DNA of 64,000 nucleotides from the NCBI GenBank assembly GCA_014653375.1, contig JACWEP010000002.1:1-64000 (forward strand), read 5' to 3'. Shown piece after piece: positions 54,198-62,641 of the stretch; position 1 is the first letter of the stretch; each line of letters begins with the position of its first letter. The notes below the pieces were generated by a model, which was not told the DNA's origin, did no database searches, and saw only the letters and a program-made list of their open reading frames with translations. The stretch is from Pelagibacterales bacterium SAG-MED48. Its GTDB lineage: Bacteria > Pseudomonadota > Alphaproteobacteria > Pelagibacterales > Pelagibacteraceae. The position numbers and the translations under genes were made by a program.

Positions 54198-54722
54198 ATG
54201 AATAAATTATTTGTAGCAGCTTTAAAAGAAGAAACTGTTGGTTTAAATTATTTTTATCATGTAGGGGTAGGAAAAATTAATGCTACTTATAATTTAATCA
54301 AATTAATTCAAGAACATAAACCTTCTGAAATCATTAATTATGGTACAGCAGGTGCAATTAAAAAAGAATTATCAGGTATTGTTGAGTGTACAAAATTTTA
54401 TCAAAGAGATATGGATGCAAGAAGTTTATTAAATCTCAAATTAGGAGAAACTCCTTTTGATCATATTAATGAAATTATAAATTCAGAAGAAGGTTTTTCT
54501 TGTGGTAGCGGGGATAGTTTTGTTAACAAACAAATAGAGATGGATTTAGATTTAGTTGATATGGAAGCATATGCTTTGGCAAAGGTATGTAAATTAGAGG
54601 GCATTAATTTTAGATGTTTTAAATATATCTCAGATAATGCAGATGAAAATGCTACCTCTGATTGGACTGAAAATTGCAAAAAAGGCGCAAAACTCTTCCA
54701 AATTAAAATGAATAATTTTTAG
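54198..54722 (+). CDS. Compact MTA/SAH nucleosidase-like protein
   Basis: A 174-residue member of the PNP/UDP phosphorylase superfamily. Conserved catalytic features of MTA/SAH nucleosidase are kept: acidic pair near the start (AALKEETVG), NYGTAGAI, Glu in DLVDMEAYALAKVC and the catalytic Asp in FKYISDNADENA. At 174 residues it lacks about 50-60 residues of the usual 230, mainly in the N-terminal half between the first strand and the GVGK loop. It is preceded by only 5 bp from the divergent apt start. Role: hydrolysis of MTA or SAH to adenine. Confidence 0.8.
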   Translation: MNKLFVAALKEETVGLNYFYHVGVGKINATYNLIKLIQEHKPSEIINYGTAGAIKKELSGIVECTKFYQRDMDARSLLNLKLGETPFDHINEIINSEEGFSCGSGDSFVNKQIEMDLDLVDMEAYALAKVCKLEGINFRCFKYISDNADENATSDWTENCKKGAKLFQIKMNNF

Positions 54723-54800
54723 CTTGAAAGTTTAATTTTTTTCATTGAAAATAATCTTAATTTCTGTACTAAGACATATTTTTTTAACTACGGAATTTTT

Positions 54801-55841
54801 ATGACTAAAGTTGGAGAACACATAACTCTAGATATCATTGGAACTACTAAAGAATATGATCCTGCATTATTTGAAAAAGTAATTAACGATATTGCAAAAG
54901 CTGCAAAAGTTACAATTCTTAATATTTCAAAATATAAGTTTGAACCACAAGGTTTTACTATTTTAGCCTTATTAGCAGAAAGCCATATTAGTTTTCATAC
55001 ATTTCCAGAAAAAGGAATTATAAGTTTTGACTTTTTTACTTGTGGAAAAATAAGTCCATCAGTTGCCATAGATATAGTTAAAAAAAATTTTCAACATAAA
55101 AGAATTGTTAAAAATGAATTTAATAGAGATACAAAATCTCTTTACCATGACATTTATAGTTCAACAGGATTACAAAAATCATATGTAGTAAATGATGTTC
55201 TTGAGGATTTTAAATCAAAAGTTGGACAACATATTGAAATTTTAGAATTAGAAGAATTTGGAAAATCATTATTTATTGATGGTGAAATACAAGTTGCTGC
55301 AACAGATGAGCATTTATATAGCTCAACATTTGTAGGTGCTGGTCTTAATCTAAATAAAAATAATGAAAGAGTTGCAATTATTGGTGGTGGAGACGGGGGT
55401 GTTGCAAGAGAGTGTATTTCTAAAGATTTCAGTTTTGTAGATTGGTTTGAGTTAGATCCAGAAGTTGTTGATGTCTGTATTAAACATCTTGGAGACATAG
55501 GAAAAAAAGCTACTGAAAAAAATTCTGTAAAATGTGTTTGGGGAGACGCTTTTGAAAGTATCAAATCTGTAGAAGATGATACATACGATCATATTTTTGT
55601 TGATCTTAATGATGATCAGTTTTGCATAGATCTTGCTGCAAAAAATATGGATTCTATGATTAGGATTTTAAAACCAAAAGGTGTGATTACTGCTCAAGTA
55701 GGAAGCCAAGACAAAAAACCTAAACAAGTTGATAGTTGGCTAAACGTATTCAACCATCATTTTGGAAATACTAAATTATCTAGAGTTTATATCCCAAGTT
55801 TTGATTGCTCTTGGAATTTTTCTTCATCAATAAATCATTAA
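54801..55841 (+). CDS. Fusion of S-adenosylmethionine decarboxylase (SpeD) and spermidine-synthase-like (SpeE) domains
   Basis: A 346-residue fusion. Residues 1-115 are a class 1B SpeD proenzyme: self-cleavage Glu60-Ser61 in AESHISFHTFPEKG, His66, and Cys81 in FFTCG, so a pyruvoyl group should form from Ser61. Residues about 125-346 are SpeE-like with GGGDGG (195-200), FELDP and Asp268 in YDHIFVDLNDD. The region that normally reads DE..YHEM..H, lining the amine pocket, is DEHLYSSTFVGAG here, and the usual DSSDP is DLNDD, so amine preference may differ from putrescine. MTA produced would go to the adjacent nucleosidase and Apt. Confidence 0.88.
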   Translation: MTKVGEHITLDIIGTTKEYDPALFEKVINDIAKAAKVTILNISKYKFEPQGFTILALLAESHISFHTFPEKGIISFDFFTCGKISPSVAIDIVKKNFQHKRIVKNEFNRDTKSLYHDIYSSTGLQKSYVVNDVLEDFKSKVGQHIEILELEEFGKSLFIDGEIQVAATDEHLYSSTFVGAGLNLNKNNERVAIIGGGDGGVARECISKDFSFVDWFELDPEVVDVCIKHLGDIGKKATEKNSVKCVWGDAFESIKSVEDDTYDHIFVDLNDDQFCIDLAAKNMDSMIRILKPKGVITAQVGSQDKKPKQVDSWLNVFNHHFGNTKLSRVYIPSFDCSWNFSSSINH

Positions 55842-55901
55842 TTTTTTCTTTTTAAATTATTAAATCTGTGAAATAATTGTCCTAAATTAAAGGAGAAAAT
55901 A

Positions 55902-56753
55902 ATGAATATATTTAAAAAAACTATTTTAACAGTTCTTGCTTCTTTATTAGTCATTGGAAATGTTTACGCTGACAAAATAAAGATTGGAACTGAGGGCGCT
56001 TATCCTCCATGGAATTCAAAAGATGCTTCAGGTAATCTTATTGGTTTTGAGGTTGAGTTAGCAAAAGAGCTTTGTGCAATCATGAAAGCTGAGTGCACTA
56101 TCGTTGAACAAGATTGGGATGGAATGATTCCAGCTTTGTTAATGAGAAAATTTGATGCAATCATGGCTGGAATGTCAATTACAGCTGAAAGACAAAAAAC
56201 TATTACTTTTTCTCAAGGTTATGCTGACGAAGTAGCATCACTTGCGGTAATGAAAGGTTCAAGTTTAGAGGGAATGGACACACCAGAAGGTGTTAACTTA
56301 ACTCTAGGTGGATCTGCAGTTAAAAAAGCTCTTAAAACTATAACAGGAGCACTTGCAGGAAAAACTGTTTGTACTCAAACAGGAACTATTCACCAAAACT
56401 TCTTAGAATCTGGTGATGTTGGAAGTGTGAATGTTAGAACTTATAAAACACAAGATGAAGTTAACTTAGATTTAACATCTGGAAGATGTGATGTTGCATT
56501 AGCTGCAGCAGTAGCATTTACGGACTATGCCGACAAATCAGGTAAACCAGTTACATTGGTTGGACCAACTTTTTCAGGTGGTGCATTTGGTAATGGTGTT
56601 GGTGTTGGTATTAGACAAGGTGGAGATGATGCTATCGGTAAAAGAGACGCTAAACTTCTAAAAGACTTCAACAAAGCAATTGATAAAGCTAGAAAAAAAG
56701 GAATTATTAGCAAACTTGCTATTAAACACTTTGGTTTCGACGCTTCTATGTAA
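55902..56753 (+). CDS. Polar amino acid ABC transporter substrate-binding protein
   Basis: A 283-residue family 3 solute-binding protein. Signal peptide to about residue 23 (GNVYA before DKIKIG); GTEGAYPPWNSKDASGNLIGFEVELAKELC (read in parts), DWDGMIPALLMRKFDAIMAGMSIT and the C-terminal GIISKLAIKHFGFDASM are close to the LAO/octopine/histidine (OccT/HisJ) branch, so basic amino acids or opine-like ligands are likely. Good GGAGA ribosome site. First of three transport genes. Confidence 0.9.
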   Translation: MNIFKKTILTVLASLLVIGNVYADKIKIGTEGAYPPWNSKDASGNLIGFEVELAKELCAIMKAECTIVEQDWDGMIPALLMRKFDAIMAGMSITAERQKTITFSQGYADEVASLAVMKGSSLEGMDTPEGVNLTLGGSAVKKALKTITGALAGKTVCTQTGTIHQNFLESGDVGSVNVRTYKTQDEVNLDLTSGRCDVALAAAVAFTDYADKSGKPVTLVGPTFSGGAFGNGVGVGIRQGGDDAIGKRDAKLLKDFNKAIDKARKKGIISKLAIKHFGFDASM

Positions 56754-56766
56754 TTAATTTCAGATT

Positions 56767-56791
56767 TGGCGACTATAATATATAGTCGCCA
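56767..56791 (+). terminator. Strong hairpin between the binding-protein and permease genes
   Basis: Perfect 11-bp arms TGGCGACTATA (56767-56777) and TATAGTCGCCA (56781-56791) with a 3-base loop, 13 bp after the stop and 6 bp before the permease ATG at 56798. No T-tract follows. It occupies the place of the permease ribosome site and should reduce its expression relative to the binding protein. Confidence 0.78.
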
Positions 56792-56797
56792 GTCTAT

Positions 56798-57490
56798 ATG
56801 GAACTTCTCGCATTTGGAAAAACTGGTTGGGGTGATGAGTTGTTTTATGCAACCCTAATGACTATTGCTGTCTCTGTAACAGCTATGTTTATTGGATTTT
56901 TTTTTGCTCTAATTTTTACTCCTCTAAAGTTATCAAAGTATAAATCTCTAAATTTAATTGGAAATGTTTACACAACAGTTATTCGTGGCGTTCCTGAACT
57001 TTTAGTAATTTACCTTTTATTCTTTGGTGGAAGTGGTGCAATAATGTATGTGGCGTCGATCTTTGGCTATTTTGAATATATAGAGATAAATGCTTTTATA
57101 ACTGGATCCATGGCAATCGGAATAATTTCAGGCGCTTATTCAACAGAAGTGTTCCGTGGAGCAATTCAATCAATTGATAAAGGCCAGTTTGAAGCTGCTA
57201 AAGTTTTAGGATTAAGTAAATTTGTACAGTTTTACAAAATAATATTGCCTCAAATGTTAAGACTTTCTATTCCAAATCTAAGTAATGTTTGGCAAATTAC
57301 TTTAAAAGACACATCATTAATTTCAGTTACTGGTTTAATAGAGATTATGAGACAATCTTACATTGCCGCAGGATCTACTAGAGACCCATTATTCTTTTAC
57401 TCATTTGCTGCAGTTTTATATTTATTGCTTACTTATTTAAGTATGAAGTTAATCAATAGATTAGAAGCTAAATATAGCAGGGGGTATTAA
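56798..57490 (+). CDS. Polar amino acid ABC transporter permease (HisQ/OccQ type)
   Basis: A 230-residue inner-membrane protein with about five helices and the HisMQ-family sequence FYATLMTIAVSVTAMFIGF, VIRGVPELLVIYLLFFGGSG, EAAKVLGLSKFVQFYKIILPQ (EAA loop). Pairs with the next gene, whose start overlaps its stop by 1 bp. No clear ribosome site because the hairpin lies directly upstream. Confidence 0.9.
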   Translation: MELLAFGKTGWGDELFYATLMTIAVSVTAMFIGFFFALIFTPLKLSKYKSLNLIGNVYTTVIRGVPELLVIYLLFFGGSGAIMYVASIFGYFEYIEINAFITGSMAIGIISGAYSTEVFRGAIQSIDKGQFEAAKVLGLSKFVQFYKIILPQMLRLSIPNLSNVWQITLKDTSLISVTGLIEIMRQSYIAAGSTRDPLFFYSFAAVLYLLLTYLSMKLINRLEAKYSRGY

Positions 57491-58164
57491 TGGATTTTGA
57501 TTTAATGTTCACTAGTTTTCCAAAATTACTAAGTGCTAGTGTAATTACACTAAAACTTTTAAGTGTTTCTTTAATATTAGGGATGTTTCTCGGGTTATTT
57601 TTTGCAATTCTAAGAATGAATAAGAATATTTTTATTAATAAATTTGCTTATGGGTATTCTTATGTATTTAGAGGAACTCCACTTTTAGTTCAAATTTTTA
57701 TTATCTATTTTGGTTTAGGACAGATCGAGTATTTAAGATCAACATTTCTTTGGGTTATTTTAAAAGAACCTTATTGGTGTGCAATTATAGCTTTTGCATT
57801 AAACACAGGCGCTTATACATCTGAGATATTAAGATCAGCTTTTCAAACTATTAAACCTGGTATTATTGAGGCTGGTAAAAGTTTAGGAATTTCAAATAAA
57901 ATTATCTTTTATAAAATACAAATACCAATTGCTATTAGACAATCTTTGCCTGCTTATGGAAATGAAATAATTCTAATGATGAAGGGAACTTCATTGGCTA
58001 GTACAGTAACTTTGATGGATTTAACTGGAGTTGCTAAATATATTATTTCAACAACATTTAAACCAATAGAAGTATTTATTGTTGCAGGTGGTATTTATTT
58101 ATTTATGACATTTTTAATTCATAATTTAATTAAATACTTAGAAAAAAAATATAGTTTTCAATAA
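57490..58164 (+). CDS. Polar amino acid ABC transporter permease (HisM/OccM type)
   Basis: A 224-residue permease, partner of the preceding gene: VITLKLLSVSLILGMFLGL, YVFRGTPLLVQIFIIYFGLGQ, EAGKSLGISNKIIFYKIQIPIA (EAA loop), LMMKGTSLASTVTLMDLTG. The expected HisP/OccP ATPase gene does not follow; an oxygenase gene starts 8 bp later. The ATPase must come from elsewhere in the genome. Confidence 0.9.
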   Translation: MDFDLMFTSFPKLLSASVITLKLLSVSLILGMFLGLFFAILRMNKNIFINKFAYGYSYVFRGTPLLVQIFIIYFGLGQIEYLRSTFLWVILKEPYWCAIIAFALNTGAYTSEILRSAFQTIKPGIIEAGKSLGISNKIIFYKIQIPIAIRQSLPAYGNEIILMMKGTSLASTVTLMDLTGVAKYIISTTFKPIEVFIVAGGIYLFMTFLIHNLIKYLEKKYSFQ

Positions 58165-58172
58165 AGATTAAA

Positions 58173-58961
58173 ATGCTTCTTTCAAAAAAACAAATAGAAG
58201 ATTATCAAAACTTTGGAGTAATAATTATTAAAGATGTTTATAAAGAATGGATTGAACCATTAAGAAAAGGATTTCAAAAAGTTTTAGATAACCCAAGCAA
58301 ACATGGAAGAGAAAATGTTGATGAAAATGAAGGTAGATTTTTTGAAGATTATTGTAACTGGGAGAGAATAGGAGAGTTTAAAGATTGTATTTTTAATTCA
58401 CCTGGAGCTCAAATAGTTGCAGAAGCAACAAATTCTAAATCATCACAAATTTTTCATGAACATATCTTTATTAAGGAGCCAGGTACAAGTAAAGAAACAC
58501 CCTGGCATCAAGACATGCCTTATTATTGTGTTGATGGAAATGACACAGGAAGTTTTTGGATTCCATTAGATGAAGTTGATAAAGAAAATAATCTTAAATT
58601 AATTTTAGGCTCTCACAAATGGCAAAAATTAATCAGACCCACAAAATGGTCTACTAATCAGTCTTGGTATAAAGATGATACTTCATTTATGGATTTATCT
58701 TCATCAGAAGAATTTAAAAAAAATATTTTAATCCCAGAACTAAGTTTAGGTGATGCTGTATTATTCAATTTTAAAACTGTGCATGGCTCAACTGGAAATA
58801 ATACCTCTAAGTCTCGAAGAGTATTTTCAATGAGATTTATTGGTGATGATATTAAGTATATTGATAGAGGTGGATCTACTTCGCCACCATTTGAAGATAT
58901 CAATTTGAAAACTGGAGATATATTGAGAGAGGATTGGTTTCCTAGAGTTTTTAATAACTAG
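58173..58961 (+). CDS. Phytanoyl-CoA dioxygenase family protein
   Basis: A 262-residue Fe(II)/2-oxoglutarate oxygenase. His112-x-Asp114 (TPWHQDMPYY) and His204 (KTVHGSTGNN) form the metal triad; Arg215 or 216 (SKSRRVFSMRF) is the likely 2-oxoglutarate contact. Overall it is like bacterial PhyH enzymes such as ectoine hydroxylase relatives. It appears to be the fourth gene of the amino acid transporter operon, so the imported compound or a derivative may be its substrate. That link is inferred from spacing only. Confidence 0.85.
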   Translation: MLLSKKQIEDYQNFGVIIIKDVYKEWIEPLRKGFQKVLDNPSKHGRENVDENEGRFFEDYCNWERIGEFKDCIFNSPGAQIVAEATNSKSSQIFHEHIFIKEPGTSKETPWHQDMPYYCVDGNDTGSFWIPLDEVDKENNLKLILGSHKWQKLIRPTKWSTNQSWYKDDTSFMDLSSSEEFKKNILIPELSLGDAVLFNFKTVHGSTGNNTSKSRRVFSMRFIGDDIKYIDRGGSTSPPFEDINLKTGDILREDWFPRVFNN

Positions 58962-59340
58962 TATATTCTTTTATTTCTTTAATCTTAGAACCTGTATGAA
59001 TATTAATTTCTAATTTAATTTTGGCTCTATCATCATTCAAGAAATGAACATCTCTTGAGAGTTTAATAAAATTATCTGTAAAATCTTTTTCTTTTTCGCA
59101 TTGTCTTTTATCGTCCTCGATTACCCATAATTTTGCATTAATTTGTTTTAACGACTCAAAAAGCTCAGTTAGCTTTTTATCAATTTTAACATTATCATTT
59201 AATTCATCTTTTAGGATAGAGTGTTCTTCGTTAATAAAATTTAATTTCTCAGTATCTTTAATTTTTTCTTGTTTAATTTCTAGGATAGAAATTTTGTCTA
59301 ATAATTCACCAACTGACACTTCAACTAGAATTTTATTCAT
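58951..59340 (-). CDS. DUF6165-like small protein
   Basis: A 129-residue, largely helical protein starting MNKILVEVSVGELLDKISILEIK with a middle section rich in charged heptads (LFESLKQINAKLWVIEDDKRQ) and ending LNDDRAKIKLEINIHTGS. This matches the DUF6165 pattern, a small family often found next to glycosyltransferase or LPS genes, as here. Function unknown. It overlaps the convergent PhyH gene by 11 bp and is divergent from the GT9 gene. Confidence 0.7.
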   Translation of the reverse strand: MNKILVEVSVGELLDKISILEIKQEKIKDTEKLNFINEEHSILKDELNDNVKIDKKLTELFESLKQINAKLWVIEDDKRQCEKEKDFTDNFIKLSRDVHFLNDDRAKIKLEINIHTGSKIKEIKEYTSY

Positions 59341-59372
59341 TAAAAAATATACTATGTTAAGTTGTTATAAAT

Positions 59373-60314
59373 ATGTCTAATATTTTAATCATTAAACATG
59401 GTTCTTTGGGTGATATAGCCCAAGCTTGTGGTGCAATTCAAGATATTTCTGAAAATCATAAAGATGATGTAGTTCATATACTAACAACAAAACCATATTT
59501 TGAATTATTTAAAAAAAATCCATATATTTCAAATGTTATTTTAGATAAGCGATTATCAAGATTAAATTTTATCTACTTATATTCATTAATGAAAAATATT
59601 AAGAAATACAAATTTTCTAAAATCTATGATCTTCAAAACTCTAGCAGAACATCATTTTATAAAAGAATATTATTTCCTGAGGCTACAAAAGATACATGGT
59701 CATCTACTGAAACCACTTTACCTGAAGGAATTACAAAAGACGATTTTGATAAAGACTCAGTTTTGTCTAGGTTTGATCATCAATTAAAAAGTTCTGGAAT
59801 TAACACAAGCCACACTTTAAAACCTGATTTTTCATGGAGTTCAACAGATATATCTCAAATAAAAAACTATTATCAATTAGAAAAATATATTGTTCTTTTT
59901 CCTTTTTGCTCAGCTCATTTAACATCAAAGAAATGGCCTTATTATAATGATTTAATTTCTATGATTAATGAAAAATTAGAAAATAAATTTAAAGTAGTTA
60001 TTGCGCCAGGCCCAGGTGAAATTAAAGATGCATCAAGTATTAATGCGCTTTGTGTTTTAGATAATGATAAAATTTTAGATATTTCTCAATTGGCAGCGTT
60101 AATTAAAGATAGTTCATTTGTAGTTGCTAATGATACAGGACCTGCACATATGACAGCTCATTTAGGTTCTAAAGGAATTGCATTATTTGGATCTCATACA
60201 ACTCCTTTTAAAGTTAGTATTGAAAGAGAAAACTTTAAAGCTATACAAGCGCCAGAGCTATCAAAGCTTTCAGTAGAAAAAGTTTTTGAAAGATTATCTG
60301 ATATTACTTCTTAA
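59373..60314 (+). CDS. Family 9 glycosyltransferase (heptosyltransferase-like)
   Basis: A 313-residue GT9 protein. Start ILIIKHGSLGDIAQACGAIQDI (the D/GDI acceptor loop), middle YIVLFPFCSAHLTSKKWPY, and C-terminal VVANDTGPAHMTAHLGSKGIALFG, the heptosyltransferase nucleotide site with the DTGPxH motif. It probably adds a heptose or similar sugar to lipid A core. It overlaps the AbrB-like gene (convergent) by 11 bp. Confidence 0.9.
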   Translation: MSNILIIKHGSLGDIAQACGAIQDISENHKDDVVHILTTKPYFELFKKNPYISNVILDKRLSRLNFIYLYSLMKNIKKYKFSKIYDLQNSSRTSFYKRILFPEATKDTWSSTETTLPEGITKDDFDKDSVLSRFDHQLKSSGINTSHTLKPDFSWSSTDISQIKNYYQLEKYIVLFPFCSAHLTSKKWPYYNDLISMINEKLENKFKVVIAPGPGEIKDASSINALCVLDNDKILDISQLAALIKDSSFVVANDTGPAHMTAHLGSKGIALFGSHTTPFKVSIERENFKAIQAPELSKLSVEKVFERLSDITS

Positions 60315-61398
60315 TCTTTTCTAGTACTCTTAAAATTATAGGAACAGTGAAAAGTATAAAAAGTAATCTTATTATATGATGAAATGCGACAAAATCTGGA
60401 TCTAGATCAAAAGCAATAGCTATAACAGCTACTTCATAAATTCCACCAGGACTAAAAGATAATATTAATGTTAAAATATTTGTATCAACAAAAAATGTTG
60501 CAACATAAGCTGCTATTAAACCTAGTAATACTAATATAGTTGTAGCAACTATACTATGAAGTGAGTTGTTAGCAATTTCTTTAACAGTTTTTTCAGCAAA
60601 TCTGCATCCGACAGAAGCACCTAAAATTAAAAGGCAAAAATTAATTGATGCATCAGGTAATTTGTATGAAGCAATATCTATAATTTGTAATAATCCACTA
60701 GCAAACAATGTTCCTGATAATAAAGCTGCTGGAACTCTAATTTTATCAAAAATAAAAATAAAAAATAAAGATGCAATGATAAGTAAAATTAGATTTAGAT
60801 GATTTTGACTCATATAATCAAATTTATCTAATAGTAATACTTCTGAACCAGTGTTGTTAACAATAATAAATGGAATAACAGTTATGATGATAAGCAATCT
60901 TATCAAATGTGAAGTTGCTACTTGTGACAAATCTGTTTTTTCATTTTCTGCTAAAATCATTAATGGACCTAAAGCTCCTGGTGCAGCAGAAAATATTGAA
61001 GCTTTTTCACCATAACCTGAAAATTTTTGAAGATATTTCGATACAATCAAAATACAGATGATTATATAGATAAGCATTATTACTGATGTCCAAATCCAAT
61101 TAATCATCTGATTAAATAGGTTCTGATCAATGTAATTACCAATATGAAGTCCAAGGATAATTAAAATTGAACTTAGAGCTATTTTAGGCATTACAACTTT
61201 TAACCCAGCTAATGCAGCAATAGATGTCACAATCATTGGACCTAACATCCAAGCTAAAGGAATGTTAAAATAGTCAGCTATAATTGCACTAGGAATTGAA
61301 ATTAAGATTACTGAAATAAACTTTTTAGAGAGAAGTTGTTTAAAGCTTGAGTAATAGAAAATAACCTTTGACTTATTCATAGTCAGTTCTTCTATCAT
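60304..61398 (-). CDS. AbrB-family (AmoA-like) membrane protein
   Basis: About 364 residues from ATG at 61398; GTG at 61401 or ATG at 61380 are alternatives. Roughly ten helices in two repeated halves, each with the AbrB duplication motif (PLAWMLGPMIVTSIAALAG near the start and VPAALLSGTLFASGLLQI in the second half), and FSPGGIYEVAVIAIAFDLDPDFVAFHHIIRL (read in parts) at the end. The family was first annotated as ammonia monooxygenase or regulator but is a putative transporter. Next to tct genes by divergence. Confidence 0.82.
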   Translation of the reverse strand: MIEELTMNKSKVIFYYSSFKQLLSKKFISVILISIPSAIIADYFNIPLAWMLGPMIVTSIAALAGLKVVMPKIALSSILIILGLHIGNYIDQNLFNQMINWIWTSVIMLIYIIICILIVSKYLQKFSGYGEKASIFSAAPGALGPLMILAENEKTDLSQVATSHLIRLLIIITVIPFIIVNNTGSEVLLLDKFDYMSQNHLNLILLIIASLFFIFIFDKIRVPAALLSGTLFASGLLQIIDIASYKLPDASINFCLLILGASVGCRFAEKTVKEIANNSLHSIVATTILVLLGLIAAYVATFFVDTNILTLILSFSPGGIYEVAVIAIAFDLDPDFVAFHHIIRLLFILFTVPIILRVLEKIKK

Positions 61399-61510
61399 CA
61401 CTTTGAAAAAAAATAACAGAAAAGAAATTAACTAATAAAGTGAACTTTAATTATTTCAATTAAAATTTATTATTAATTAATACAGAGTTTTATTCCAATA
61501 ATTAGAATCA

Positions 61511-61530
61511 ATCATTAGTTGAATAATGAT
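61511..61530. promoter_or_regulatory. Short dyad upstream of tctC
   Basis: ATCATTA (61511-61517), 6-base spacer, TAATGAT (61524-61530), 66 bp before the tctC start in the divergent 197-bp gap. A/T only apart from the C/G pair, so it may be chance; a possible operator. Confidence 0.3.
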
Positions 61531-61595
61531 ATTATAAGTTGCATTAATTTATAGAGTGTAATTTACTTTGTTTTTAAAATAGAGAGGAAAAAATA

Positions 61596-62576
61596 ATGAA
61601 AAACTTAATAAGAATAGTTTCAGTATTATTCTCAGCAATTCTGTTATTCTCAGTAACCACAACTAGTTCAATTGCGATTGATAAAATTCACTTCGTAATT
61701 GGTGGTGGTGCTGGTGGTGGTTGGGATGGAACTGCTAGAGGTACTGGAGAAGCTTTAACAAAAGCTGGTATGTTAAAAAGTGCATCATTTGAAAATATGT
61801 CAGGTGGTGGTGGTGGTAAAGCATTAGCTTTCATGATTAATACAAAACCTGCAAATACAGTTTTAGTTCAATCTACACCATTAGTTTTAAGATCAATCAC
61901 TAGACACAAAGGTTATGTGAGTGGAAGTGGTACTTTATCTTATAAAGATGTTGTGCCAATCGCTGGTGTAATCGGTGACTATGGTGCAATTGCTGTTGCA
62001 AAAAACTCACCTTACAAAAACTTTAAAGATGTAGTTGATGCATATAAGAAGAATCCAAGCTCTATCAAAATGGCTGGTGGATCAGTAAGAGGAAGTATGG
62101 ACCATTTAATTGGTGCTTTAGCTTTCCAAGCTGCTGGTGCTAATCCAAATGATGTAGCTTATATTCCTTACGATGCTGGTGGAAAAGCGTTAGCTGGGCT
62201 TTTATCTGGAGAGACTCAAATTATCTCTACAGGTTTAGGTGAATTAATGGGTGCAAGAGACCAAGTAACAATTATTGGTATTACTGCTCCTTCAAGAGTT
62301 TCTGATGCTCCAGATGCACCAACTCTAAAAGAACAAGGATATGATGTACAATTTGTTAACTGGAGAGGATTTTTTGGCCCTCCAGGTATGAGCAGTGCAG
62401 ATAAAAATGCAATTGCTAAAATGCTAGGCGATGTACAAAAAACTTCTGAATGGGAAAATGTCAGAGCAAGAAATGCTTGGGTTAATATTTACAATCCAGG
62501 TGACAAGTTTGTATCTTTCTTAGAAAAACAAACAGAAGAAATGACAGCTCTTATGAAGAAATTAGGAGTTATATAA
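61596..62576 (+). CDS. tctC: Tripartite tricarboxylate transporter substrate-binding protein TctC
   Basis: A 326-residue periplasmic BugD/TctC-family protein. Signal peptide to about residue 28 (TTSSIA before IDKIHFV), glycine-rich FVIGGGAGGGWDGTARGTG, VAIAGVIGDYGAIAV-like VVPIAGVIGDYG, GGSVRGSMDHL, PYDAGGKALAGLLSGE and GFFGPPGMSS. TTT systems take up tricarboxylates and related acids. Ribosome site GAGAGG. Followed by a hairpin, tctB and tctA. Confidence 0.92.
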   Translation: MKNLIRIVSVLFSAILLFSVTTTSSIAIDKIHFVIGGGAGGGWDGTARGTGEALTKAGMLKSASFENMSGGGGGKALAFMINTKPANTVLVQSTPLVLRSITRHKGYVSGSGTLSYKDVVPIAGVIGDYGAIAVAKNSPYKNFKDVVDAYKKNPSSIKMAGGSVRGSMDHLIGALAFQAAGANPNDVAYIPYDAGGKALAGLLSGETQIISTGLGELMGARDQVTIIGITAPSRVSDAPDAPTLKEQGYDVQFVNWRGFFGPPGMSSADKNAIAKMLGDVQKTSEWENVRARNAWVNIYNPGDKFVSFLEKQTEEMTALMKKLGVI

Positions 62577-62598
62577 TCTTTAGGGTTATTTAAAAATT

Positions 62599-62641
62599 AG
62601 AGCAGTGAATATAAATACTACAAAAATTATATCACTGCTCT
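62599..62641 (+). terminator. Hairpin with T-tract overlapping the tctB start
   Basis: AGAGCAGTGA (62599-62608) pairs with TCACTGCTCT (62632-62641), and the stem can continue with ATATAA/TTATAT around one bulge. It is followed by TTTTTATTTTTT. The tctB GTG (62605) lies inside the left arm and the right arm plus T-tract encode its first helix. Likely attenuator or translation block. Confidence 0.78.

Noticed and set aside
54723-54800. SAM-type riboswitch upstream of the SpeD-SpeE fusion
   Set aside because: No paired elements or conserved core visible; the gap is short and mostly T-runs.
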